Of a stretch of 64,000 nucleotides of DNA, positions 43,158-52,641 are shown in pieces. The first letter of the stretch is position 1. The number at the start of each line of letters is the position of its first letter. A program made the translations under genes and the position numbers. The stretch covers positions 1 to 64,000 of the forward strand of contig JAUXQH010000027.1 in NCBI GenBank assembly GCA_030685065.1, written 5' to 3'. The stretch is from Pseudomonadota bacterium. GTDB lineage: Bacteria; Myxococcota_A; UBA796; SXON01. The notes beneath the pieces are model-generated. The model saw only the letters and a list, made by a program, of their open reading frames with translations. It searched no databases and was not told the origin of the DNA.

Positions 43158-44495
43158 ATGGCCAAGCCCACCGTCGGCGCGCTCACCGGCTTTCCCGAGT
43201 GGCTCCCGCACCAACGCATGGTCGAGCAGGACCTGATGGATCGCATCCGGCGCCGCTACGAGCTGCACGGCTACGTGCCCCTCGAGACCCGCTCCGTCGA
43301 GCCGTTGGACACGCTGGTGAAGAAGGGCGCGACCGACAAGGAGATCTACGTCCTCCGCCGGCTTCACGCCGAGGATGACGGAGATAGCGGCCTGGGCCTG
43401 CACTTCGATCTGACGATCCCCTTCGCGCGGTACGTCGTCCAGCACAAGAACGACCTGACGTTCCCGTTCAAGCGCTACCAGATCCAGCGCGTCTGGCGCG
43501 GCGAGCGCCCGCAGGACGGGCGGTTCCGCGAGTTCTACCAGTGCGACGCCGACGTGATCGGCATGAACAACCTGCCCGTGTGGTGGGACGTCGAGATGAC
43601 GATGCTCATGCGGGAGGTCCTCGACGATCTGCCGATCCCCGCCGTGTCCATCCAGGTGAACAACCGGAAGATCCTCGAGGGGTTCTACCGCGCGCTCGGC
43701 ATCACCGATCTGTCCGCCACCCTCCGCGTGATGGACAAGCTCGACAAGCTCGGCCCGCAGAAGACCCTCGCCGAGCTCGAAGCGCTCACGGGCCTCCCGA
43801 CCGCCACCGCGTCACGCTGCCTCGACCTCGCGAGCATCTCGGGCTCCGATCTCGACGTGCTGCGGCGCATCGAGGCCCTCGGGTACACCGATCCGCTGCT
43901 GCAGGAGGGCCTCTCGGAGATGGAGCTGGTCCTGCGCGAGACCGCGTCGCTGCCGGCCGGCCGCGTCGTCGCCAACCTGCGCATCGCGCGCGGGCTCGAC
44001 TACTACACGGGCGTCGTCTACGAAGGGGTGATGGCCGGGCACGAGCAGCTCGGCTCCGTCTGCTCCGGCGGCCGGTACGACAACCTCGCCTCGGTCGGCA
44101 AGGACAAGCTCCCGGGCATCGGCGTGTCCATCGGCCTCTCGCGCATCCTCGGGCGCCTGTTCGGTCGCGGAATGCTCGACATGTCGCGCAAGTCTCCGAC
44201 GTGCGTGCTCGTCGCCCTCGCGACGGAGGAGACCCGCGCCGACGCCCGTGCGGTGGCCGAGTCCCTGCGCGCACGCGGCATCGCGACCGAGGTGTTCGAC
44301 CGCCCGCTCAAGTGGGGCAAGCAGATCGAGTACGCGGACGCCAAGGGCATCCCCTACGTTTGGTTCCCGGCCGGGGAGAAGCCCGACCACGAGGTGCGGG
44401 ACTTGCGGTCGCGGACGCAGGCTGCGGCCGATGTCGCGAGCTGGATGCCCGAGGAGTCCGTGTCCCGGCCCGCGATCGTGCGCAAGGAGGGCTAA
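43158..44495 (+). CDS. hisS: Histidyl-tRNA synthetase
   Basis: A 445-residue class II aminoacyl-tRNA synthetase charging tRNA-His. Motif 2 is seen in QIQRVWRGERPQDGRFREFYQCDAD, the histidine signature loop in ARGLDYYTGVVYE, and the second HisA motif and motif 3 in GGRYDNL and GIGVSIGLSRI. A C-terminal anticodon-binding domain (PTCVLVALATEETRADARAV) completes the enzyme. Full length, with ATG at 43158; TTAGCT lies about 30 bases upstream. Confidence 0.97.
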   Translation: MAKPTVGALTGFPEWLPHQRMVEQDLMDRIRRRYELHGYVPLETRSVEPLDTLVKKGATDKEIYVLRRLHAEDDGDSGLGLHFDLTIPFARYVVQHKNDLTFPFKRYQIQRVWRGERPQDGRFREFYQCDADVIGMNNLPVWWDVEMTMLMREVLDDLPIPAVSIQVNNRKILEGFYRALGITDLSATLRVMDKLDKLGPQKTLAELEALTGLPTATASRCLDLASISGSDLDVLRRIEALGYTDPLLQEGLSEMELVLRETASLPAGRVVANLRIARGLDYYTGVVYEGVMAGHEQLGSVCSGGRYDNLASVGKDKLPGIGVSIGLSRILGRLFGRGMLDMSRKSPTCVLVALATEETRADARAVAESLRARGIATEVFDRPLKWGKQIEYADAKGIPYVWFPAGEKPDHEVRDLRSRTQAAADVASWMPEESVSRPAIVRKEG

Positions 44496-44527
44496 GAGAT
44501 CGGGGCGCCCGCGGCGGCCGCCGTCGC

Positions 44528-45115
44528 TCAGCAAACCGGCAGCTCGATCACGCGGAGCGACGCGACGTTCGGCGTCACCCACACCTGTGCCTCCAGGTGC
44601 TTGTGCAGATCGCGCGGCGGGTCCGAGCCTCCCGCGGGTATCCGGGAGGCCAGCTCGCGAACCCCCTCGAGCCGATACAGCCTCCCCGAGAGAGGATGAA
44701 GGTAGCGGCCGAGCGCTGCGGCCTGGGATCGATTGTCCTCGTCGTAGGTGAGGAGACTGTCTCCGAACGTGAAGCTGATGCTCGCCGAGGGGAGGTCGGT
44801 GAGAGGTAGGATATACGCGCGCATTCCCGTGGTTCGTTGCCGCTCCCACCGACCGAGGCCGCCGACGACGCAATAGAACGGATGCTCGACCTGCGGCTCA
44901 CCCCCGCCGTCCACGAACTCGGCGCGGAGCCGCTCCTCGACGACCAGCCGTCGTGACAGGTACTGCGGATCGGCGAAGCGGTCGCGCCCCCACACGTTGG
45001 CGTCCGAGAAGCCGGCGACGATCGCGCCCCATTGCTCCTGCGGCGCGCTCGTGACCGAGCGAAACGGCTCCCCGCGGGAGTAGTGGGTCAGGAAGTCGGG
45101 GAACGCTGCGGGCAT
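44528..45115 (-). CDS. Hypothetical soluble protein
   Basis: 195 residues, no signal and no membrane span, ending in VTPNVASLRVIELPVC. It has patches of aromatic and charged residues (HPFYCVVGGLGRWERQRTTG, SISFTFGDSLLTYDEDNRSQ) that suggest a compact alpha/beta fold. I do not recognise the family. ATG is preceded by TAAAGG with six bases between, a weaker leaderless-type signal. It converges with hisS. Confidence 0.6.
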   Translation of the reverse strand: MPAAFPDFLTHYSRGEPFRSVTSAPQEQWGAIVAGFSDANVWGRDRFADPQYLSRRLVVEERLRAEFVDGGGEPQVEHPFYCVVGGLGRWERQRTTGMRAYILPLTDLPSASISFTFGDSLLTYDEDNRSQAAALGRYLHPLSGRLYRLEGVRELASRIPAGGSDPPRDLHKHLEAQVWVTPNVASLRVIELPVC

Positions 45116-45148
45116 GGGCTGCCTTTACCAAGGAGAGTCACGCTGGGC

Positions 45149-45970
45149 CTACCTCCGTTGAAGCGCCGGCCCCGAGGCGGTGATCGCCCCCACGTAATAG
45201 CTCCCGTGAAACCCCCGGCGGTCCGGTTCGGGAAACAGCTCGATGAATTGTCCGGAGCCCCGGTCGGTGCCGCGGAGGAGCTTGTTCCGACATCCCTCCC
45301 CGCTGTAACAGGCCCAGGCGGTGCCCCCCGAATACGCGACGTTGAGCGCCAGGAGCCTGCTTCCGAGCGCGTCGAGGTGAGCCCCCATCGGAGTGAAGTC
45401 GAGGCCTTCCGCTGCGAACGGGCCACGGCGGGGGTGGATGTTCCCGACGAGCCCGATGACCACGCCTTCCTGCATGCGTTCGGCTTCGCGCGTCACCCGC
45501 TCGGCCATGCCCTGGTCGCGCACGCCGGGCTCGCCGCGCCCCATGTCGAAGGCGAACAGGGAGATGTCCGCCCCGTTCCTATGCCATTCTCCGGCACGAA
45601 GGACCAGGGCGAGCATCGCCCCGCTGCTGCGCCCGTCCTGGTCCTCACGGAGCCAGAAAGCATGGGCCATCAGCTCGTTCGCGGCGGCCGGGCCGGGCGT
45701 CGTGACCGACCTGGCCAGAGCGTCCTGGATGTCAGCAGGCATTTCGAGGCCCAAAGCGACGGAGTGGCCGGCTGCGGCCGCCTGGCAGGCCAGCCGCCCC
45801 GCAACGTCGGGGGCCTGCTCCGTTCCGTGCATCTCCCCCAGAAGCAACACGGTCCCGGGTGACAGCACCTTCTCGGCGCCCTCCACCGGCGTCGCCGGGC
45901 ACTCGAAGGCCACCTCGCCCTTGCACGCGCCGACGAGTAACGGGGCGAGCGAGTGAAGGAATAGCCGCAT
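45149..45970 (-). CDS. ChaN/TraB-like lipoprotein (haem-binding uptake type)
   Basis: A 273-residue lipoprotein ([16 protein letters not shown], Cys16). The superfamily marker is [20 protein letters not shown], the G-E-x-H-x-T pattern of the ChaN/EreA/TraB group, with VALGLEMP and VGNIHPRRG matching later conserved blocks. ChaN relatives bind haem at the outer membrane; some are hydrolases. The exact role here is not known. TAGCCC lies six bases before the ATG. Confidence 0.7.
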   Translation of the reverse strand: MRLFLHSLAPLLVGACKGEVAFECPATPVEGAEKVLSPGTVLLLGEMHGTEQAPDVAGRLACQAAAAGHSVALGLEMPADIQDALARSVTTPGPAAANELMAHAFWLREDQDGRSSGAMLALVLRAGEWHRNGADISLFAFDMGRGEPGVRDQGMAERVTREAERMQEGVVIGLVGNIHPRRGPFAAEGLDFTPMGAHLDALGSRLLALNVAYSGGTAWACYSGEGCRNKLLRGTDRGSGQFIELFPEPDRRGFHGSYYVGAITASGPALQRR

Positions 45971-45976
45971 CCCATT

Positions 45977-45982
45977 GGGCTA
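45977..45982 (-). promoter_or_regulatory. -10-like TAGCCC before the ChaN-like gene
   Basis: GATAGCCC, then six bases, then ATG on the minus strand; no ribosome site. The last hexamer base departs from T. Confidence 0.4.
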
Positions 45983-46197
45983 TCTCGTCGCCAACTTGCG
46001 TGCGTCGGGTGGGTCGACGCGACGGAGATCGCGCGAGGTGCGCGCAGGGCGGCGCCGGAGGCGCCGGTCCGGGCGCCCGCTCGGGGGCGGCCGACCGAGC
46101 CGCTTCGCGGCGAGCCCGGAGCGGACCGGCCCCCGGCGTCCGCGACGGGGGACGCGCCCGGTTGGGTCTGACCCACGAGCCCACCCCCGTCCCGGGT

Positions 46198-46203
46198 TAC
46201 CCG
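46198..46203 (+). promoter_or_regulatory. -10-like TACCCG before the acylphosphatase gene
   Basis: GTTACCCG followed by six bases and the ATG at 46210. The 225 bases upstream hold no ORF of note, only GC-rich sequence with short inverted repeats. Confidence 0.4.
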
Positions 46204-46209
46204 GGCAAC

Positions 46210-46485
46210 ATGGAACGCCTTCGCCTCGTCGTCACCGGTCGCGTGCAGGGCGTTGCTTTTCGCGCGCACACCCAGGCCGAGGCGGCGCGGCTCGGGCTCG
46301 TCGGATGGGTGCGGAACCTGCCCGACGGCACGGTGGAGCTGGCCGCCGAGGGGCCGAGGGAGGCGCTCGAGGCGCTGCTCGCGTGGGCGCGAACGGGGCC
46401 GTCGATGGCGCGTGTCACGGGGGTCGAGCCCGCTTGGGGCCCGGCGACGGGCGCGCACGCGGGGTTCTCGATCGTGCGCGGGTAA
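46210..46485 (+). CDS. Acylphosphatase
   Basis: A 91-residue enzyme that hydrolyses acyl phosphates such as carbamoyl or 1,3-bisphosphoglycerate. The active-site loop is [15 protein letters not shown] (Arg of the G-R-V-Q-G-V-x-F-R signature), and [17 protein letters not shown] contains the catalytic Asn. Full length and soluble. Confidence 0.95.
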   Translation: MERLRLVVTGRVQGVAFRAHTQAEAARLGLVGWVRNLPDGTVELAAEGPREALEALLAWARTGPSMARVTGVEPAWGPATGAHAGFSIVRG

Positions 46486-46541
46486 CGAGCCCAAGCGTAG
46501 CCATCCCACACACCGGGAACCCCATCGCGGCCCGGCTGCGG

Positions 46542-46547
46542 TACGCT
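46542..46547 (+). promoter_or_regulatory. -10 box TACGCT before the four-span membrane protein
   Basis: GGTACGCT, then seven bases, then ATG at 46555; no ribosome site. Confidence 0.55.
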
Positions 46548-46554
46548 TCGCCCC

Positions 46555-46944
46555 ATGTCAAACCCACCCGCCCCCGTCCCGCTCCCGATCCTGTGGGGGG
46601 CCTTCGTGTCGACCCACGCGCTCTTGCTCGTCCTCTCGTTTTTCGTCCCCGCCGAGCCCATCGCCCAGGCGAGCCTCGTGCCGCTCCTCGCGATCCCGGC
46701 CATGATCGCCGCGGGGCTCGCGGCCGAGGGGTCGCTCGTGGCGCGGGTGGCCCCGCACGCGCAGACGTGGTGCATCCTGCGCTTCGCCCTCGCCGAGAGC
46801 GCCGGCATCCTCGGGTTCGTGACGTTCCTGCTCTCCGGCGCCCACCTCGTGCAGCTCGTCTGTGCCGCGTGCGGGCTGGTGGCGCACCTCCTGGCGTTCC
46901 CGTCCCCGCGGGCGCTCGAGGGGTATTCGTCGCTTCGGCGCTGA
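46555..46944 (+). CDS. Four-span membrane protein
   Basis: 129 residues with four hydrophobic helices (about 14-32, 38-56, 75-93, 96-112) and short polar loops. There is no recognised family; the general plan resembles small inner-membrane proteins or cytochrome-free subunits. It is preceded by a TACGCT box seven bases from the ATG. Confidence 0.65.
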   Translation: MSNPPAPVPLPILWGAFVSTHALLLVLSFFVPAEPIAQASLVPLLAIPAMIAAGLAAEGSLVARVAPHAQTWCILRFALAESAGILGFVTFLLSGAHLVQLVCAACGLVAHLLAFPSPRALEGYSSLRR

Positions 46945-47008
46945 GCCCTCGCGGTGAGCCGTAAGCCCCGGCTGCGTCCGGCGTTGCGCACGGCAACCCG
47001 GAGCCCGC

Positions 47009-48553
47009 GTGTCTCACCTTCGCTTCCTCGCCGTCCTCGCCCCCCTCGCCCTCCTGTCTGCCCCGAGCTTCGCGGGCGAAGAGGAGGACGAGGAGCGCCC
47101 GGCGCCCGTCCGGTACAAGGTGGCGACCGACATCGATTTTTCCGGGCTGGAGGTCAGCGCCTCGATGCCCTCGATGTCCGCCACGCCCGGCGGTGCCCAG
47201 GACATCCGGTACTTCCGCGACCAGGTGAAGGCCGGCGCGGTGCCGCACCCGAACGTCTTCACCCCGGAGGGGCTCTTCTCCGAGCACGACCTTCCGGTGC
47301 CCGGCGGCGCGCCGTGCGCCCAGCTCCTCTGCCCGGTCGGCGCGGCCATGCCCGCGCAGCTCACCCTCCAGCCGGACGTCCGCATCCTCGCGCAGCTCGG
47401 CTTCCACACCGACATCGACGCGGAGACGTTTCACCGCGCGCCGGTCAACCTCGTGGCCGTGGTCGACAAGTCCGGGTCGATGAGCGGGGCGCCGCTCCAG
47501 ACCGTGAAGGACAGCCTGCACCGCATCGTGGACCAGCTCGGGCCCCAGGATCGGCTCGCCATCGTGCTCTACGGCGACCGCGCCCACGTGTTCATGGCGC
47601 CGACCTCGGCCACGGAGAAGGCGAACCTGCACCGACAGATCGACGGGATCGCGTCCGCCGGGTCGACCGCGTTGGAGGACGGCTTGCGCGTCGGCTTCGA
47701 CCTCGCCCACACCTCGGCCAAGGGGTTCGACGGCACGACACGTGTCATGTTGTTCACGGACGAGCGTCCCAACGTCGGGCGTACGGACGCGGCGAGCTTC
47801 ATGGGGATGGCCGAGGCCGCGTCGCGCGACGGCGTCGGGATGACGACGATCGGAGTGGGGACCATCTTCGGGGCGGAGCTCGCCACGAAGGTGTCGAGCG
47901 TCCGCGGCGGAAACCTCTTCTTCTTCCCGGACGCGTCGACGATGCAGGCCGTCTTCACCAAGGAGCTCGACACGATGGTCACGGAGCTCGCCTACGACAT
48001 GGCGCTCACGGTGACGCCGGCGCCCGGGCTCGATCTGGCGGGCGTGTACGGGCTGCCGGGCGACGCGATCGCGTGGGGTCCGGACGGCTCGATCACCATG
48101 AAGGTCGCGACGTTGTTCCCCTCGAAGGAGGAGGGCGGGATCTACTTCGGGTTCGCCCCGGAGGCCGGCTCCGTGCAGCGCGCGGGTGCGCCGGTCGCGA
48201 CGGTTTCGCTCTCCTATTCGCTCCGGAGCGGGCGCCGTGAAGGCGGGAGCGTCACGCTGACGGGCACCCGGTCGCCGCCGCTCGGCCTCACGCGCGGCCA
48301 GCTCCTCGTGGAGGAGGCGACGGTGCTCAAGCGTGCCACCCAACTCCACCTCGACGAGAACGACACGGAGGGCGCCTATCAGCTCGTGCGCGGGCTCTCC
48401 GCGACGCTGCACGCGAGCAACGACGCCTCCATGGACAAGGAGCGCGAGCTCGTGGACACGCTCCTCGACACGCTGACGAAGCTCTCGGGGCACGCCGGCG
48501 AGACGATGCGCTCGGCCAGCCGGGATCCGGTGTCGGGGCTGCCGCGCCGGTAG
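47009..48553 (+). CDS. Secreted von Willebrand factor A (VWA) domain protein
   Basis: A 514-residue protein with a Sec signal (LAVLAPLALLSAPSFAG). The VWA domain (about residues 145-330) has a complete MIDAS: DKSGSMSG (D-x-S-x-S), a later Thr in STALEDG, and FTDERPNVG (Asp). C-terminal beta domain and helices resemble the inter-alpha-trypsin/YfbK-type layout. It probably binds a partner protein through a metal ion outside the cytoplasm. GTG at 47009 with CGGAG six bases upstream. Confidence 0.85.
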   Translation: MSHLRFLAVLAPLALLSAPSFAGEEEDEERPAPVRYKVATDIDFSGLEVSASMPSMSATPGGAQDIRYFRDQVKAGAVPHPNVFTPEGLFSEHDLPVPGGAPCAQLLCPVGAAMPAQLTLQPDVRILAQLGFHTDIDAETFHRAPVNLVAVVDKSGSMSGAPLQTVKDSLHRIVDQLGPQDRLAIVLYGDRAHVFMAPTSATEKANLHRQIDGIASAGSTALEDGLRVGFDLAHTSAKGFDGTTRVMLFTDERPNVGRTDAASFMGMAEAASRDGVGMTTIGVGTIFGAELATKVSSVRGGNLFFFPDASTMQAVFTKELDTMVTELAYDMALTVTPAPGLDLAGVYGLPGDAIAWGPDGSITMKVATLFPSKEEGGIYFGFAPEAGSVQRAGAPVATVSLSYSLRSGRREGGSVTLTGTRSPPLGLTRGQLLVEEATVLKRATQLHLDENDTEGAYQLVRGLSATLHASNDASMDKERELVDTLLDTLTKLSGHAGETMRSASRDPVSGLPRR

Positions 48554-48607
48554 GAGAGCGTCGGTGAGGCGGGCCTGGCGTTAGGCTCCGGCCTGCTCGG
48601 AGGAAGC

Positions 48608-49327
48608 GTGGACCGCATCGCCCCCACCCATCGCCCGGTCGGTCCGAACGCCGGCACCCAACAGTGGCGCGAGCTGCTGTTCCTGCACTGGTGGGTGCCC
48701 GTGGACGCGCTGCGCCCGCTCGTCCCCGCCCGGCTCGAGCTCGATCTCTGGGAGGGGCGCGCGCTCGTCGGGTTGGTCCCCTTCCGGATGGAGAACGTTC
48801 ACCCGGCGTGGCTCCCGCGCGTGCTCGACCAGGATTTCCTGGAGACCAACCTCCGCACGTATGTTCACAAGGATGGCGAGTCTCCGGGGGTCTATTTCTT
48901 CTCCCTCGAGGCCTCCTCGTGGCTCGCGGTGCAGGCCGCGCGGATCGGGTGGGGCCTTCCGTACCACCACGCGGCGATGGGTGTCACCCAAGCCGGCGAC
49001 GAGCGTGGGTACACCTCCGTGCGCCGCTCGGCCCCCTCGGCGCGGCTCGACGTCCGCTGTCGTGTCGGCGCCCCGCTCGGTGCCTCGGTGCCCGGCTCGC
49101 TCGAACACTTCCTCCTCGAGCGCTACTACCTGTATGTCGAGCGCGACGGCGTCCTCTCCCGCGGTCAGGTCCACCACGCGCCGTATCCGGCGTTCGCGGC
49201 GGAGGTGCTCCAGTGTGAGGAGGGCCTGGTCGCCGCGGCGGGGCTGCCCGCACCGGGCGGTCTACCCGACCTGGTGCACGCGTCGCCGGGGGTGGACGTC
49301 GAGGTCTTCGCGCTGCGGAAGGTGTAG
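48608..49327 (+). CDS. DUF2071 (YqjF-like) protein
   Basis: A 239-residue soluble protein of the DUF2071 family, related in fold to acetoacetate decarboxylase. The family opening is visible: FLHWWVPVDALRPLVPARLE, then LVGLVPFRMENVHPAWLP and NLRTYVHKDGESPGVYFFSL. The function is unknown. The GTG has a good ribosome site GGAGGAAGC directly upstream; a TTAGGCTCC box lies about 30 bases upstream, giving a conventional leader. Confidence 0.9.
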   Translation: MDRIAPTHRPVGPNAGTQQWRELLFLHWWVPVDALRPLVPARLELDLWEGRALVGLVPFRMENVHPAWLPRVLDQDFLETNLRTYVHKDGESPGVYFFSLEASSWLAVQAARIGWGLPYHHAAMGVTQAGDERGYTSVRRSAPSARLDVRCRVGAPLGASVPGSLEHFLLERYYLYVERDGVLSRGQVHHAPYPAFAAEVLQCEEGLVAAAGLPAPGGLPDLVHASPGVDVEVFALRKV

Positions 49328-49341
49328 CCGCGAGGCCACGC

Positions 49342-52300
49342 CTACTTCCGAGGCGGCGGCCGCCAGACCTCCACGCGGGTGCGGGGCTCGGGTGCGGCCT
49401 CGGGCGTCGGACGGGGGACGCGTTGGATGAGCATGGTGACGTCGCCGTCCTCGGGCCCGACGTCGTCCGCTGTCTCGTCGGCCTCGGCGAGGAGCGCGGC
49501 GCGACGGGCGGCGAGGGCGTCCGTCGTGAGGAGCGTGGTGGCGTCGTCGTCGTCGTCGTCGTCGTCGCCCGGGGGGGGCGGGCGGAACGCCGGGGCGGGC
49601 GGAGGAGCTCCCGTGGGGCTCACGCCCGAAGCCTTGAGCGCCCGCATCCGCGCGAGGAGGTCCGACGGGGGCGTGGGAATGGCGGGGGGCGGTGGCGCGC
49701 CGGTGCTCGGGGCGGCGGGCGCGGGCTCGTCCGCGCGGCGGCGCTCGGTTATGCCGAGCGCGGCGCGACGATCGGGCGCGGTCGGAGGCGTTCGCGCGGC
49801 GGCCTCGTTTCGAGCGGCCTCTGCCACCTGGTCGCGTAGAGCAGCGACCTCTCCTTCGAGCCGCAGGATCTGGTCGTCGTAGAGCAGCTGGGCGCCGATG
49901 AGGTCGACAGCGTCTGTCTCGAGCCGCTCGATGTCCGCCTCGCAGGCCGCCAGCGCAGCCCGCCGCGCTTCGAGGCGCGGGGCGAGGCCGTGTTCCTGCG
50001 CCGTGACCAGGCCGAGCGCGGCTTCGATCCGTACGAGGTCGTCGTCCGCGCTCCGGAGCGCGGCTCGGTGCTGCCGCGCCTCGGCGGCGCGCTGGGCCGC
50101 GTCGGCTTCGAGCTCCGCCAACCGCAACCGACTGTCATCGGGCGCTCCCCGGGCCTCCGTTTCGTCGATGCGCTGGCGGCACCTTTCGAGCTCGACCTCC
50201 TCGGACGCCAGCTGCGCTTCGAGCTCGGCGAGGTGGGCTCCCACCGCGGCGCTGGCCCGGGCGGCGGCGTGGTTGGCGTGGGAGGTTTCGAGCGCGGCGC
50301 GAAGGCCCGCGATCTCCAGTTCGAGCGCGGCGACGGCGTCGGCAGCCTCGAGGGCCTCGGCGCGGGCGGACTCCGCGGAGGCTTCGGCCGTACGGAGTGC
50401 GACGTCGATGACGACGCTCGCGTCGATTCGCTCGCCGAGCCGGTGACCGCGCTCGACCAGGGCGGACTCGAGGTCCGCGAGCACCGATCCGTTCGCGTCG
50501 AACGTGGCCGCGAGGACGGCGACGGCGTGGAGATCCGCGGCGTGCCGTTCCAGGAGATGGACGCGTATGGCGTCGGGCGCGGGCATGGCGCCGGCTCGGA
50601 CCCGGTCCCCCTCGGCCAGCGCTGCCTCGTTCGCTTCGAGCGCCGCCGCGAGGTCCGCATGGTGCGCCGCGGCGTCCGCGAGCTCGCGGTCCACTCCCGC
50701 GAGCTTCGCTTGGAGCCGTGCGAGCTCGGCCTCGAGGGCGAGGAGCGCGGCTTCCCGTTCGGCGTCCGCCTGCTCCCGCTCCGCCTCGGCCGCCGCCCGC
50801 TCCCGCGCCTCGGCGATCTCCGTCCCGTTGGCTTCGAGCGCGGCGCGAAGGCCCGCGATCTCCCGCTCCAGCGTCGCGACCGCGTCGGCGGCGGTGCGGG
50901 CCTCGGCGCGCGCGGACTCCGCGGCAGCTTCGGCCGCGCGGAGCTCCACATCCACGCCCGCGTCCAGCCGCTCGGAGAGCCGGTGATCGCGCTCGACAAG
51001 GGCCGCTTCGAGGTCCGCGAGCGCCGCGATGCTCGCGTCGAGCTCGACCACGAGGGCCGCGACCGCGTGCAGATCGGCGGCGTGTCGCTCCACCAGGTGG
51101 GCGCGTGTGCCCTCCGCGGAGGCGACGCCTCCGGGGGCCGGGGCCGCCGCGAGCGCGGCCTCGTTCGCGGCGAGCGCCCGCGCGAGGTCCGCGTGGCACA
51201 CCAAGGCGCCCGCGAGCTCGCCGTCCAGCACCGCGACTTCCTGTTCGAGCGCGGCGAGCTCATCCCCGAAGGAGGCCCGCGCCTCGTCCCGCTCCGCCTC
51301 CGCCCGCTCCCGCGCCGCGGCGATCTCCGCCGCATTGGCTTCGAGCGCGGCGCGAAGGCCGGCGATCTCCCGCTCCAGCGCCGCGACCGCGTCGGCGGCG
51401 GTGCGGGCCTCGGCGCGCGCGGACTCGGCGGCAGCTTCGGCCGCACCGAGATCCACGTCGACGCCCGCTTCCATCCGCTCGGCGAGCCGTTCCCCGCGCT
51501 CGGCGAGGGCAGCTTCGAGGTCCGCGAGCTCCGCATCCCTCGCGTCGAGCTCGACCACGACGGCCGCGATGGCGTGCAGATCGGCGGCGTGTCGCTCGAG
51601 CAGGTGGGCGCGTGTGCTCTCGGCGGGGGCGGCGCCTCCGGGATCCGGGGGCACCGCGAGCGCGGCCTCGTTCGCGGCGAGGCTCCCGGCGAGGTCCGCA
51701 TGGCACAGCGAGGCGTCCGCGAGATCGCCGTCCAACACCGCGACTTCCTGTTCGAGCCGCGCGAGCCGCTGTTGAAGCCCGGCCAGCTCCGCCGCGAAGG
51801 AGGCCCGCGGGTCCCCCCCCTCGGCGCCGACCGCGAGCTCTCCCAACAGCCGCGCGACCAGGATCTGGTAGACGGGGAGCGCCGTCGACTCGGCCGCCAG
51901 CGTGTCGCGGCTGCGGTCGGAGAGCTCGGGGAGGCCCGCGCGCACGGCGTCGGCCACCCAGGAGGCGCCGGCCGCGCACGCGGACGCTCCGCTGTCGAGC
52001 GAGGGCAGGAGCGCGTCGAGGACGGCGGCGACGTCGGGCGCGAGGGGGGGAAGGTCGCCGGACCATCGGCCGAACAGCTCGGTGGCGACGTGGTCGCCGA
52101 GCGGATCGTCCACGGGGAGGAACGCGAGCGCCAGCTCGACCGCGGCGAGCCACACCGCGAGCGCCTGGCCCGCCGGACTGCCGAGGAAGGCGGCCGCGCG
52201 CTCGCCCGGGGGGCCGTCGTACGCGCCCGTGACGAGCTGCGCGAGCGCCACGAGGCGCAGCGCGGCGTCGTGCCCGTGATCGTCCTCGAGGTGGCCGACG

Positions 52301-52569
52301 CTCGCCCACTCCTGGTGCGCGTCGTAGAGCGAGAGCGCCATCCGCGCGCTGAGCGCCACGCCACGGTGGGCGGGGTCTCCATCGAGCGCGCCGGCCCACG
52401 CGAGCAGCTGCTCGGGCGGCGCCTCCCCACGCGCCGTAGGCCCGGCCCGTGCCTCTTCCCGCCGGCCGTACACCCGATCCGGCGGGGCGGCGACGAGCAC
52501 CGCGGCGAGGAGCCGTGACGCGGCTCCGCCGGCATCGAGCGTCAGCAGGTCCTGAAGCGAGTACGGCAC
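49342..52569 (-). CDS. 1075-residue coiled-coil protein with three long internal repeats
   Basis: An N-terminal helical domain (1-270) is followed by coiled coil (about 275-850) built of three repeats of about 170-180 residues. Each repeat contains a VLDGDLADA/VLDGELAGA-like start, a L-x-E-R-H-A-A-D-L-H-A core and AALEREIAGLRAALEAN. The C-terminal 200 residues are disordered, with Pro-rich stretches, an eight-Asp run and two T-x-L-x-T/TMLIQRVPR motifs that look like docking or phosphorylation sites. No signal peptide or membrane helix. It resembles cytoplasmic scaffold or gliding-motility coiled-coil proteins, but the family is not recognised. GTG at 52567-52569 follows TAGGCT by six bases. 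Confidence 0.75.
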   Translation of the reverse strand: MPYSLQDLLTLDAGGAASRLLAAVLVAAPPDRVYGRREEARAGPTARGEAPPEQLLAWAGALDGDPAHRGVALSARMALSLYDAHQEWASVGHLEDDHGHDAALRLVALAQLVTGAYDGPPGERAAAFLGSPAGQALAVWLAAVELALAFLPVDDPLGDHVATELFGRWSGDLPPLAPDVAAVLDALLPSLDSGASACAAGASWVADAVRAGLPELSDRSRDTLAAESTALPVYQILVARLLGELAVGAEGGDPRASFAAELAGLQQRLARLEQEVAVLDGDLADASLCHADLAGSLAANEAALAVPPDPGGAAPAESTRAHLLERHAADLHAIAAVVVELDARDAELADLEAALAERGERLAERMEAGVDVDLGAAEAAAESARAEARTAADAVAALEREIAGLRAALEANAAEIAAARERAEAERDEARASFGDELAALEQEVAVLDGELAGALVCHADLARALAANEAALAAAPAPGGVASAEGTRAHLVERHAADLHAVAALVVELDASIAALADLEAALVERDHRLSERLDAGVDVELRAAEAAAESARAEARTAADAVATLEREIAGLRAALEANGTEIAEARERAAAEAEREQADAEREAALLALEAELARLQAKLAGVDRELADAAAHHADLAAALEANEAALAEGDRVRAGAMPAPDAIRVHLLERHAADLHAVAVLAATFDANGSVLADLESALVERGHRLGERIDASVVIDVALRTAEASAESARAEALEAADAVAALELEIAGLRAALETSHANHAAARASAAVGAHLAELEAQLASEEVELERCRQRIDETEARGAPDDSRLRLAELEADAAQRAAEARQHRAALRSADDDLVRIEAALGLVTAQEHGLAPRLEARRAALAACEADIERLETDAVDLIGAQLLYDDQILRLEGEVAALRDQVAEAARNEAAARTPPTAPDRRAALGITERRRADEPAPAAPSTGAPPPPAIPTPPSDLLARMRALKASGVSPTGAPPPAPAFRPPPPGDDDDDDDDATTLLTTDALAARRAALLAEADETADDVGPEDGDVTMLIQRVPRPTPEAAPEPRTRVEVWRPPPRK

Positions 52570-52575
52570 GGCGCC

Positions 52576-52581
52576 AGCCTA
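52576..52581 (-). promoter_or_regulatory. -10 box TAGGCT before the coiled-coil gene
   Basis: TGCGATAGGCT on the minus strand, then GGCGCC, then GTG. The same TGCGATAGGC string precedes the MopE-like lipoprotein gene at 54165. Confidence 0.6.
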
Positions 52582-52641
52582 TCGCAAACCGAGCGTGGGC
52601 CACGCCGCGGCGGGGGGTTGCGTGGTCAGAGAGCGCGCGCC

